Of a stretch of DNA of 64,000 nt, positions 24,609 to 34,586 are shown piece by piece. Made by a program: the position numbers and the translations under genes. The stretch is from Molanna angustata. Taxonomy: Eukaryota > Arthropoda > Insecta > Trichoptera > Molannidae. The DNA is taken from assembly GCA_963576475.1 (NCBI GenBank), contig OY754968.1, forward strand, positions 18,771,734 to 18,835,733. Reading direction: 5' to 3'. A model generated the notes under the pieces. That model was not told where the DNA came from and searched no databases. It saw only the letters and a list, made by a program, of their open reading frames with translations. The number at the start of each line of letters is the position of its first letter. The stretch's first letter is position 1.

Positions 24609-27600
24609 CTAAAAAATAGTAACAAAATTATGAAAATAAATATAATATTATACATTTTCTAGAATTTATAAAAAAAATCAGCGTCTACTTTGGCTTAGAC
24701 ATGTTAGCCGGATGGAAAATTAAGATTTTAATTAATGTTCATTAAAATCCGATTGTGGAAAAGTAAAACATTTTTATGAGTACCTACATATATACCTACT
24801 ATATGAATGTAAATCAAATCAAATTAACTACGATGGAAATATTTAAAGACATAGATAATGAATTATTTACACATACTTAAGATACCTACTATTTATCATA
24901 ATTAATACGATCATCACATACCTACTATCTACTAATAAGAAAAACATACCTAAATACTTGTCGTTTATTTCAGGCTCCATAGATTCAATATGAAAACAAG
25001 CTCTTTGATCAAGTTGGTAAACAAGTGCTGGACACAGGTCGAGAAATGTATTTGGCTTTATATGTATTGCTCCAGACTGACTCTCCAATCCATACATACT
25101 CAGGATATCCAATGGTGTCATACATTCCTTAATATCTGTTGAGGAATCTTCTAAAATAATAATAATTACTTAATCACTTTTTAGCGTAGGTAGAAAAAAT
25201 TAAGCGTGATTTCAAACAAATAATGTCATTTTTTTTAAATAACTAAAACTATTAAAAAACTAGAATTACGTTTTGAATTGGGTATTTTTTTTTTTAAAAT
25301 TATTGCGATGATGTAGGTATCAAAAAAAATCGTAGGCATTGAGGATAGATCAAAATTTTGAATAGGAACCTTCCTGCTAGTAGAATTAGCAAATTAGCAG
25401 TTACATAACTGCTAATTTGCTAATTTTATTGCTTCTTAAACAGTTAAAACGCACTATGCCAAATATTGCAAGTTGTCACTCTTTGGAGACAAATACAGAT
25501 TGAAAACATGTGTCTTCGCCGGGTAATCGAACCCGAGAAATCTGGCTCAAAATACCATAAAAAGCCGGTGATCCAATAGAAAACCGTAATTATATAAATT
25601 AATATACATCATATTATGAAGGTTGTATAAATATGTAATATTTTGTAATTAAAAAAAATATTGAAATCTTTCTAAGGGTTACGAAGGTCAGATGGCAGTC
25701 GCTTTAATGTAATAACCAGACTTGCCAATTCCAGGATCATGGTAAAAGCGTACCCCGATAGAAACGGGACAAAAGCGCTAAGGAGAAAAAATATTGAAAT
25801 CAAAATTTTGGTGTACCTACATTGATGAAGAAAATTATATATTTACCTATAGGCAGCAAACACAATGATAATAATAGGCGAGTATGTTTGAACCCTTCAA
25901 AGCAATTGAGTAGTTGAAATAAACGAACATAAATTAAAACTTCCTGTTTGTCCATGCTCATGTTAAGTAAAGATAATATTGTGATGACCAAAAATACTGA
26001 TGATAAAAGAAAATTGCTCTCAGATCGAGCTTCTATTGTAAGTAGGTACCTACTGATCAAAGTACTTATTATTTTAAGTATATTCCTAAGTTATACCTAT
26101 ATGTTTACAATATGATAAGAAATATTAAGCAATGAGGAGGTGCCAATGATTTTATTATATCGTAAAGATAAAAATCCCGTTCAGTTCATAATATAATTAT
26201 AATAATTAATTCTGATGCAAATATAAATTATAATATTTTTTAAAATACTCAATACTTTGAAATGTAGGTATGTATTCAAATAACAAACACTCCACTAGGT
26301 AGAAAGCAAAGACCTTATATACTAAAATATATAAGATCTTTGGTAGAAAGCCATTTTAAATGAATTCATGTAAAATTTACTGTAAGTACCTTCAATATTT
26401 TTTTAATTTCCTCTAGAATAACTAGAAAGTAGAACGTCAAATATTAATCTAACACGTACCCAATAACAAGTCGCCACATTTTGGAGCCACGGCGATATTA
26501 ATAAATTGTCTCACAGATCCAATCTGAAAACACAATAAAAAACTGTGGTCTCCACCGGAAATCGAACTCGGGAGATTTAACTGAGGAGTTAGATACCCAA
26601 ATGACTAATTTATTGAGCCACGAAGACCGCGCGTTATGTTTGTAAAGAGCGAAAGTTGCGAGATACGAACATATAAAGAAATCATGAAATGATGGAGGAT
26701 GTAGACGTATATTTGTAATTAATTCTACTGTTTCTTTGCTTTCATAATCTTTTATACCAAAAACGAAATCAAAATTAATGTGTGTCAAGATAGAAAAAAA
26801 TGTATCGTTGATGGTAATGCATGTAGTAATATTATCTTCGCAAATTGATAGTTTCATGATTTCCATCATCAAATCTCTTGTCTTAATTCAGATGGAACGA
26901 ATCCTTCAGAAGTAATCCGTTTCTAATGAAAGGAATAATCGAATTCGAACGACGCGACGTGGTAAAGAATAAATTATTATTAATTGGAAACGACTAGAAG
27001 AGTTTGATTTTTTTTTCTTATGAGTTACACCATCAGAACTCGATGAAATTTACATATTATATTATGTGTGATCACCTCTGAAGCTCTTTATATTAAAAAT
27101 TAAATAATACGATAAAAATTATATTAGTACCTAATTCTTTACCGATAATGTGGTAAAGAATTAGGTACTATCGCGAAAATTGAAGTGTTTGATGTATTTC
27201 TCGTGGATGTCATAATCAGATATTGACCAAATTGAAATGGGACAGCGTGTTCAAAAATATCGCAGAACATATATTGAATTGCTGACTTCCTCCTTTTTTG
27301 ATACTATCGCAATAATGATACTATCAAAATATGGCTAGGTACTGGCAGAATACGATATGCAGTTATGCTATTTGTATGGTTATTGATGTATGTTTTATTG
27401 ATTGATAATATGTCGAATGAATATTATATTTCTAAACACACCAACACTGACGTGCCGCCTATGACGATGAGCTGGATCATGGATGGCCTGAAATGTTCCG
27501 TTGATTCGATGCAATGCAAGCTCATGATGAGCTCTAAAAACTCCACCTCCTAAACCCAAACTGTCCAGAAGGTGCTCGAATCCCTATAACAGTAAAATTA

Positions 27601-29480
27601 AATAAATTTATTTTTGTTTTCAATTTTCACAGTATTATGAGAAAGAAAATTGAACCAGTTGAGGAATACATATATCTAAGGCATAATATGGAATTATAAA
27701 AGGAATATATAGGTACCTTCACATCTGATAAGAAACAATGTTGCGAGAGAACAAGCCTCTGATGTTCTAATTATGATCATAATAAGGCAGCAAATATTTA
27801 AATAATATCTACTTTTGAAAAAAAATACTCGTAAGCATAAAACCTTTCTGAGAAAGCGACAGTTTTTTTTAATTGTTTAATTTCATATTAGGTACTTCTT
27901 GGGCAACTAACAGGTACTATGTCAAGTATTAATTTAACACGCACCAAATAACAAGTTGCCACATTCTGGAGACTTGAGATATTAATTGTCTCACAGATCC
28001 AGACTGAAAACAATTAAAAACTGTCTCTCCACCGGGAATGGAACCCAGGACCTTTGGATCAGCAGTCAGATACCTAACCAACTGAGCCACGAAGGCCGAC
28101 AATAACAAATTAATGAACATACATATTATACTTTTTTGTCGGATAAACATTTGAACATGTCATATTGTTTATTTATTTATTTATTTTATTAATATAAATT
28201 AACAATATCGTTTTTTACATATTATTATATATCCACCTCACTAGGCTTTGCCTGTACCGAGATGATTATGATTACCTTATTGCCATAGTAGGTACCTACA
28301 CACTGTATTTTATATTTAATATTAACTCTGATTTTTTGGAAGAAATTGGCTATTTGGCAATATGCCCGCCAGTGCACAAATTGTGCACAAATAAATAAAC
28401 AATCAGTAAGTATTGTCGTAGTTGTTGCTATAAACAATTTCTTGTACTCTGTGCTAGTGGCACATTTATTATGAAATGCTATAATTTTCCAACTGAACAG
28501 TATTTCCAGCCCAAAAGAGCAAGATTTGCACAAGATTTTTTATTTCTTCAGTTTGGATTCGAACCCAAAACGAATTATATGATAATAGACACATCCGTGA
28601 AAAAATTAGTGTTTCTAGTCCAGAAAAGTACAAAGTAGGTAATTGAGTGAGAAATAATTTTAAGATTAATACAAGACAGTGCTAATGGAATTAAGACGAT
28701 ATAATGTTTATTTGTTATTTTTTCTTATGTTGAAACATTTTGTAGGGATGCAAAAATATGGTTTCTGTAGCATTGTACCCCCCTTCATTTTTATCTGCAT
28801 ATAAATAAAGTAGATTACGCTATTAAATAAAATTTTACCATACTGGGAATTGAAACTCCGGGAAGCAAAAGATCAAATATTCTTATTCTTATATATTTTT
28901 ATTGCATTTATCTTTGTGATTTATAATAATATTTGTTTCACGACTTAGTGATGGGATCATGCTGAAAATCAGCTGCTGAGAGCTTGTCCTCCTGTAACAT
29001 AGCTGAGCACTGAGCATGGTTATTTAGTTATGCTTTGTATGAAGTTTTTTCATATTTATGTATGTAAGGAGCTTTTTTATCGCAATATATGATATTATTA
29101 TTATTATTTAAATAAATATGTCTGAATGAAAATAAAAAAAACATCGTTTATTGTGACGATATAATATACTATATAGGGGAACGGTCTTAACAAAAAGATA
29201 AGGTAATCTTTATCATGGACTGATAAAATTTGATATATCAACAAAAATATAAACCTGCGAATTTATGTTAAATGTTTTTACTCACTTCAAATGTTATCAC
29301 ATTTTCATCACCGTATTTCTTGAAGATCTTATCCAAGAAAAACTTGTCTGGCGGTATTTTCAAACTGCCGTCTATTTTTGGTACACTCTCGACCGAGTTG
29401 TTATATTCGTCACAAACACAAGCAACACACAATATTACTACGAAAAATAATAAATCACACGAAAAATTTAATATTGCCAT
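23704..29480 (-). CDS. LIV-1-type ZIP zinc transporter (four exons)
   Basis: Exons on the minus strand are 29480-29286, 27583-27442, 25150-24950 and 24608-23704. All junctions are GT/AG and in phase (0, 1, 1), giving 1443 bases and 480 residues. The protein begins with a signal-like segment (MAILNFSCDLLFFVVILCVA). It continues with the family's luminal FLDKIFKKYG and GFEHLLDSLGLG segments, a His-rich patch (HDPAHRHRRH) and the CPALVYQL motif. The transmembrane core has FLVALAIGTLCGDALLHLLP, GDGLHNLTDGLAIG and the metal-binding CHELPHELGDF. These are hallmarks of the ZIP LIV-1 subfamily (SLC39), which moves zinc into the cytosol. A His-containing loop (SHSHNHQ) lies between TM3 and TM4. I assign the LIV-1 group confidently but not a specific paralogue. 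The introns contain SINEs. Confidence 0.92.
24950..25150 (-). CDS. ZIP transporter exon 3
   Basis: It runs from acceptor TTTTAG|AA to donor TTTAG|GTATGT and is 201 bases long. It encodes DSSTDIKECMTPLDILSMYG and LCPALVYQLDQRAC, the last luminal part before TM1. Confidence 0.88.
25440..25580 (-). repeat. SINE family B copy, degenerate (ZIP intron 2)
   Basis: The minus strand reads ctcgggttcgattacccggc (B-box-like). It is followed by the family-B body (tctccaaagagtgacaactt), as in 27905-28100, with many differences. Confidence 0.6.
26421..26632 (-). repeat. SINE family B copy (ZIP intron 2)
   Basis: The tRNA-like head on the minus strand begins ggtcttcgtggctcaataaa (A-box region) with gagttcgatttccggtgg (B box). 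The body then reads tctgtgagacaatttatt and finishes with the tgttaga tail shared with the copy at 27905-28100. Confidence 0.75.
27125..27170. repeat. Perfect 19-bp hairpin in ZIP intron 2
   Basis: tagtacctaattctttacc (27125-27143) is followed by an 8-base loop and its exact reverse complement (27152-27170). It could be a small foldback element remnant or a structured intron segment. No function is implied by the sequence. Confidence 0.85.
27442..27583 (-). CDS. ZIP transporter exon 2 (His-rich)
   Basis: It runs from acceptor CTGTTATAG|GGA to donor TTG|GTGTGT and is 142 bases long. It encodes GFEHLLDSLGLGGGVF and the His-rich HDPAHRHRRHVSV. It has no ATG and is short, so a simple ORF scan misses it. 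The phase match to both neighbours and the LIV-1 motif support it. Confidence 0.85.
27905..28100 (-). repeat. SINE family B, best copy (ZIP intron 1)
   Basis: The minus strand starts gtcggccttcgtggctcagt, a good Pol III A box, and has a B box in ggttccattcc 52 bases further. A body follows with cagtctggatctgtgagaca and ctccagaatgtggcaacttg. The same head-body order recurs at 26421, 55672 and, degenerate, 25440, so this is a dispersed tRNA-derived SINE, not a tRNA gene. Confidence 0.85.
28140..28262 (-). repeat. LINE 3'-end fragment
   Basis: A TTTA-rich stretch is followed by cctcactaggctttgcctgt, which matches the 3' UTR word cctcactaggcatagcctgt of the insert at 40610-41335. Only the 3' tail is present. 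Confidence 0.5.
28330..28560. repeat. SINE family A fragments, two orientations
   Basis: 28338-28385 resembles the family-A core on the plus strand (ttggaagaaattggctattt). 28485-28520 resembles the body start on the minus strand. The piece is decayed and partly palindromic. Confidence 0.45.
28561..29285. other. Rest of ZIP intron 1
   Basis: AT-rich intron sequence without recognised coding or RNA features. Confidence 0.4.
29286..29480 (-). CDS. ZIP transporter exon 1
   Basis: It runs from the ATG at 29480 to the donor GAA|GTGAGT, 65 codons ending in phase 0. It encodes the signal peptide and the start of the luminal domain (FLDKIFKKYGDENVITFE). Confidence 0.85.
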
Positions 29481-30084
29481 ATTTACAAAGTCCGAAAAAT
29501 CATGAAAAATGATTAATAATAATTGGCGCCAATGAAACGCGTCCTCCTTTATTGGGTTGACTCTTCATTATATGACGATAGATAAATATATAATTAATCA
29601 AGTGCTTCTGTTTGTACATAAACGTGCCTACAATCATAGGTGTTTTATTTGATTAAACGATAAAGGTATTTTCATATCAATCTTTATAAATTTCATTTCA
29701 TTTAAATTGATCCGACACTCGAATAATATCAACAATCGTTCTTAATAAAGTTCGCTTGTGGCTTCTTGTTACGAACTGACCTCAAAACATCTACGATGGG
29801 ATCAGCGTACAACACAGGGAGGACTTCGAGGAAGATACACGACACAGAAAATGACCTACCAAATTAACGTATGATCTTAACTATCGCAGATATCAAGTTA
29901 AACGTTTTTATAAACTTGTTAACATTTTTTTCTTTCTGGAACAGTTTTTACAATCGTTGAGGGCGTAATTTGAATATGAGCGGCAATTTGCTTATTGCTA
30001 ACAACACATTCGAAAATTGTTTATATGCAAATCATTAATAATATATTTTTTTACACACGTACTACATATAAAACGAATGGGTTG
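29481..30084. other. Upstream region of the ZIP gene
   Basis: This should hold the ZIP 5' UTR and promoter. I found no clear TATA box, metal-response consensus or initiator that would fix a start site. No repeat was recognised. Confidence 0.35.
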
Positions 30085-30357
30085 TAGCCAACACTATACT
30101 CTCCACTACATAGTAAGTGTAATTTTCTTCTTCTTGAAAGGTTGACAATAATGCATTTTCATGAAGTGCATTTCTATTAGATTCTTATATAACAAATATA
30201 AGATTCCCAGAAGACAAAAGTTTTCACAATATAGATACCATACACACAAAAACGATGTCACGAAACTCATACTAGGTATGCACTTTCTACATGATACCTG
30301 TTGAGAAATTAATGTAAAAAATACGCTTACAAATTGTGAAATCATGACTACGCTGAT
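30085..30357 (+). repeat. Dispersed repeat, copy 1 left part
   Basis: It matches the minus strand of 57850-58090. Shared words include tcatgaagtgcatttctatt, aagattcccagaagacaaaa and ctacatgatacctgttgaga. It is split from its right part (31932-32460) by an L2-like LINE. The 57-kb copy is uninterrupted at this point. Confidence 0.75.
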
Positions 30358-31931
30358 GACCACTGGCAACTGTATTTTTATTCAACTCCGAGTGAATCAT
30401 GCCTTCTAAAAGACAAAATTTGTCTGTTCATCGAAGAGATAGAGCAGTGGATGTCTTCAAATAAACTAAAATCATATCCAACTAGAGCGAATTTCTTTGG
30501 ACGGCCACACACCGCCGGCAACATTTTATAGACATCACCTCTGTCTCTGTCGCAGACACCGACATTATTCTCAAGTCCGCCGTTAAACTTCTGGGAGTAC
30601 ATATTGACTCCAGTATGAGTCTCAAAAAACAAATAAACAGCACAACATCCTCTGCTTTCTACCACTTACGACGAATAAAATCTATCAGGCGAAATGTTTT
30701 ACAAAAAAATGAAAAAAATAAGTCTCTGCGATTCCAAAATGATTTTAAAATACCCAAATGTAATACAGGACAATTACAAAACAACTACATTTATTTGGGA
30801 ATAAAATTTTTCAATTGCCTCCCAAACGAATTAAAGCAGATAAAAGAATTTAAAAAATTTAAACATAAATTAAAATTGCACTTAACATTCTAAAATAGTA
30901 GTTTTCGATTTTGTTGTTTTGATTTGTTTCAAATTCCAGTATTTTCTTTTTTTTATTTTTGAATATGTGTTTTGATATATTTGAATCATCTATAATTCTA
31001 TATTACTCATTTTTCAATTATTTTCATGTTTTTCTTTTTTTTCTTGGTTTGAATATGTATTCTGATATGTTTTCTCATTTGAATATTCTTCTTTTTCATT
31101 TATTTTCAACCTTTTTTAATGTTGATTTGATTTTTTTTTGTTCATGTATGATTTGATTTAATTACTTTTACTTTTATGTTGACTTTGCTTTGTATTGATA
31201 TTTTTTATTTTTTTATAAGTGCTTCCCTCATCAAGCACAAGATTGTAATCTTTTTGATGAGGTACTGCAAGGGAAAATATGTAAAAATATTATTACTAGT
31301 GAATTTATATATTGATTTGTATTATAAAATTATTTATGTTAAATAAATAAAAAAAAATATATATATACCCACGGAAGCAACGAAATCTCTAGTAGGTAAA
31401 CGCATTCGTTATTTTCCGCCTGAACTTCTGTAAAGATATCTACGCAAACCTCCCAAAGCTGGAGCTAAACGATATGAACTTCAATCCGTCTTGAACGCTG
31501 CTGCTTAGCTAATCACCGGAGCCGCGAAATTCTCACACACCTACCACCATCTACGAAATCTTCAGTGCCAGAGAGAATCAAGTACAAATTATGTTTGCTC
31601 CCACGTATCTTTCAGACTTCTGCATCCCTCTCACCGTAAACGAGCGACAACAAACACTTCGGTCAGCCACCACATCCATGATTGGCAAGTTAACTGAAAT
31701 AAATAGAGCCTTCGGTGAAGGTGTTTTTGCTGTGGCTGGACCAGCCTCGTGGAATAAACTACCACCTGAACTGAGGCGAATCGACAACTTGGCCTTATTC
31801 AGGAAACACCCGAAAACTCACTTCTTCCGTGAGTCTTACAAAAACCTGTAATATATATATTCAAAGCGCCCTTGAGGCGAGGTTATCACAAAAACGGCGC
31901 TATAAAAATCATCCCAATTTATTATTATTAT
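30358..31931 (+). pseudogene. L2-like LINE remnant with a nested LINE insertion
   Basis: Two blocks belong together. 30395-30684 contains EIEQWMSSNKLKS and SAFYHLRRIKSIR in shifting frames. 31368-31860 contains LQSVLNAAA and the C-terminal RAFGEGVFAVAGPASWNKLP and PPELRRIDNLALF, which end ORF2 in L2/CR1-type LINEs. The CR1-like 3' end (aaagcgcccttgaggcgag) follows. Between the blocks sits an unrelated LINE 3' end (30685-31367). The word ATGACT flanks the whole (30351-30356 and 31934-31939) and may be the target duplication. Confidence 0.75.
30685..31367 (+). repeat. LINE 3' end inserted in the L2-like remnant
   Basis: It starts with a C-terminal LINE peptide (IKFFNCLPNELKQIKEFKKF), stops at 30893, and has a T-rich 3' UTR. 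It ends with a hairpin (ctcatcaagcac / gatgagg region, 31228-31265) and an A-rich tail. A fragment of the same 3' UTR (aatctttttgatgaggtatt) lies at 51365-51480. Confidence 0.65.
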
Positions 31932-32135
31932 TTATGACTCTAGCAAGATGAACACGTATGAGACAGTGTATAAAGGTTGATAAGGCGATGGGTATGTGTC
32001 AAGATAAAAGAATGCGGTGTTCGGTTGTCACTGCCTACCCATTGAGGAAGATAGAAGTGGAGAATAAGAATACACTTGTCTATAGAGACCAATACAATAT
32101 CAATATGAAGTTGATTACTCAATTTTCCCATAAAG
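31932..32135 (+). repeat. Dispersed repeat copy 1 right part, with RTE-like C-terminal remnant
   Basis: The sequence encodes RQCIKVDKAMGMCQDKRMRC and then SVVTAYP, resembling the extreme C-terminus of the RTE-like frame ending at 7743. It matches the minus strand of 57650-57845. Confidence 0.7.
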
Positions 32136-32355
32136 AATTTAATAATAATAATGAATACTTCCTTGCGTCCTGCGCAAGTGGCGAGTTTATTGCCGTAAGT
32201 AGGGCAATTTCTTCCAACTAACCAGTGTTTCCAGCCAGGAGAAGTAATATTTGCGTTAGAAATAAATTTAAATAAATTTCTCCTCTGCTGGGAATCGAAC
32301 CTAGGATGCCCGCACGGAAACCAAACGGCTTACCAACTGTGCCACGGCGGTCGGC
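32136..32355 (-). repeat. SINE family A, complete copy
   Basis: The minus strand begins gccgaccgccgtggcacagt (A-box region) and has ggttcgattcccagc (B box). The body follows with ggctggaaacactggttagt and tcgccacttgcgcaggacgc, and it ends in (ATT)n. The related repeat at 57560-57845 lacks this insertion, giving a paralogous empty site near 57625-57655. Confidence 0.85.
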
Positions 32356-32651
32356 AATTTACTTCTGTTATATTACTAGGTACCTACATTTTTCATACAA
32401 ATATGAAATTTACTTCACATTAATAAGGCAGACCATAGTTTTTTCTTCTTTATATTTTGACAATACTTGAAAGCATTTTTGAAGAGTGTACTTTTATTTT
32501 ATCAATAGTTCAAAAAATATAAAAATACCTCGATTTTCTAGACCGTGAGAGCATTTTGAAAATTTGGACAGGTGAAATCATAGAGAAGAAATTAACGGAT
32601 ATCTATGGAAAACTAATCAGCTCTAAGTATATGGACTTTACATATTATAGG
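32356..32651. other. Dispersed repeat continuation
   Basis: 32378-32450 matches the minus strand of 57560-57640. 32576-32650 resembles 33958-34035 (gaaatcatagagaagaaatt, actaatcagctcta), so this host repeat occurs twice, once on each side of the MITE. No gene. Confidence 0.5.
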
Positions 32652-33870
32652 GGATAGCCTAGTCTTCACACCATTTTCCAACTGTCGATTTGTTCAGGAG
32701 AACTTTGTTCTCTTAACATATCGACAATGTATCAAGCCAGAATACGCGAGAATTGTATGGAGAGGTCTACTTTTTTCACGGCTTTTCCAACTTTGAAGTC
32801 AAAAAACACCAACTTAGAGGCTTCGCAGCATATATGTTCCATACACGGATTTACTCAGAATTCGGAGTAGAACATTTCGTGTGTCTGTGTGTGTGTGTGT
32901 CTGTGTGTGTGTCTGTGTGTGTGTCTGTGTGTGTGTGTGTCTGTGTGTGTGTGTGTCTGTGTGTCCGTCCCCCCCTTATAACTTTTGATCCGCTCAATGA
33001 AAAGAGCCTAAAATTTCAGAATATATAAACAGTTACAGGCCTACAAAACTTTTATACTCGGAATTTTGAATTTTTGTTTCAGTCAGGGGTTATCAACTTT
33101 TGAATTTTTATTTTATTTTTCCATATATCTCAGAAACCATAAACGCTAGAACGCTGAAAATTGGTACAAACATAGACAAATACAAAATCTCAAATTAGTT
33201 TTTTCAAAAAAATTCCAGGGTTTCTCAAACATTTTTTATTAAGAAAAATATTTTTTTTATGATAAATTTATGAGTTTAACTGCCTATATTTCCAAAACTT
33301 TTACAATTATCGAAAAAAGCCGAAACACCCCAACTAGATAATTTAATTTTCTATAAAAAATATTAGCAATGTAGTAGAAGATCTCAATTTTTTTTAACAT
33401 TTTTTTTAAAAATTGAATTTAGTGACGACATCGCTTCATACATTTTGTATGGCAGTCGCCTATACACAATATGTAAGAAGACTTAATAGTTTGATACTTC
33501 GACTCCAAACATACATACATACCATCATACTATCCTATCTTGACATACATACCTACATATGTTGTATAGAAAACAAAATATCTGAAAATATTCAATAATT
33601 TGTATCTATGGGTTTATAGTTTGGTACATATTCTTCAACTATACATACTATCGCTAGCGACAGTTGGATCTCATGTGTTACATGCAACTAGTTTTAAACA
33701 TTGCCTACAAAAGTTTGTTAAAAATACTAATTTAGTTATTTTTTTTAATGTGTTAGTTACTTTTTTAAATATATAATGCAATTATAGCTACAAACAAACC
33801 TAACCAACCTATTTTTACCAAACTTTTGTAGGTTAGATTTAAATAAAATGGTGTGAAGACTAGGCTATCC
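32652..33870. mobile_element. Foldback MITE with 26-bp TIRs, interrupted by a Helitron
   Basis: The ends are exact inverted repeats of 25-26 bases (ggatagcctagtcttcacac at 32652; gtgtgaagactaggctatcc ending 33870). Without the inserted Helitron (32677-33691) the element would be about 204 bases. Its interior is partly self-complementary (ttgcctacaaaagtttg with caaacttttgtaggtta). The flanks (catattatagg and tacatatagg) suggest a degraded target duplication. No transposase, so it is non-autonomous. Confidence 0.8.
32677..33691 (+). mobile_element. Non-autonomous Helitron (HINE-like), complete copy
   Basis: It starts TCCAACTGTCGATTTG and ends GTTACATGCAACTAG, with no target duplication. The 5' word TCCAACTGTCG recurs inverted (cgacagttgga) about 40 bases before the 3' end. 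A terminal hairpin (catgt-gtt-acatg, bracketed by gttg/caac) precedes CTAG. It carries a GT/CT-rich microsatellite at 32881-32965. No Rep/helicase. Other copies are at 36748-37778, 47086-51040 and 58741-59147. Confidence 0.82.
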
Positions 33871-34213
33871 TACATATAGGTATGATATCAATATGAAGTC
33901 ACTCGGACATATATATTGGGCTGTAGAGAGGATACAAAAAAAGCTAACGTAAATTATGAAATCATAGAGAAGAAATTAAAATTTGTCTATGGAATACTAA
34001 TCAGCTCTAGGTAGGTATATGCACTTTACAAATTATGTTAATATAAAGTTGATCGGACTTAAAGTTTGGGCCGTATTGTATAAGAGGACACAAAAAGGAT
34101 TCGGCGTATGGCGGACGCCTAATACGGAGCATAGAATAAAGATATATATAATACGGAGTATGCCATACATACAAACATATCACGACGAAACTCATAGTGT
34201 GCACTCTCTACAT
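33871..34213. repeat. Host repeat into which the RTE-like LINE inserted (left part)
   Basis: 33958-34035 resembles 32576-32650. 34160-34213 resembles 30240-30290 (cacgacgaaactcatag, gcactctctacat) and continues at 36663-36720 after the LINE. No gene. Confidence 0.6.
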
Positions 34214-34575
34214 CAGGGGTTCCCAACCTTTTTGTATTCTAGAGCACATTTTAAAATATCGGTAGGGTGGCGGGCACCAACTATTTTTAATCAACAAACT
34301 CTTTCCATAACATCTCATTTTCCCATAATTTATTTTCTTATATTCATAATTTATTAATAAATAATAAACAATAATTATTTAAATTGAACAGAGAAATGAA
34401 TTTAAAAAACGTAAAAAATATAGCAAACATACATAAACCTAACTCAAAAAATTAAAACTGTAACAAATAAATAAAAATAATTCACATTTTTAATTACTAT
34501 TTATGAAAAAATTCTGCCTCTGTCGAATAGTGGCGGGCACATACAAATCTTTGGGCACGGGGTTGGGAATCTCTG
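34214..34575. mobile_element. hAT-type MITE with 8-bp target duplication
   Basis: The ends are caggggttcccaacc and ggggttgggaatctctg, imperfect inverted repeats of hAT type. CTCTACAT flanks it on both sides (34206-34213, 34576-34583), the 8-base duplication expected for hAT transposition. It is 362 bases, AT-rich and non-coding. Confidence 0.88.
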
Positions 34576-34586
34576 CTCTACATGAT

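Noticed and set aside
26498..26872. Additional ZIP exon on the minus strand
   Set aside because: Half of it is SINE sequence, there is no LIV-1 motif, and the phases of the four accepted exons already join.
28027..28100. tRNA gene on the minus strand
   Set aside because: It has A and B boxes, but it is attached to a repeated body at several loci and does not fold into a sound acceptor stem; it is a SINE head.
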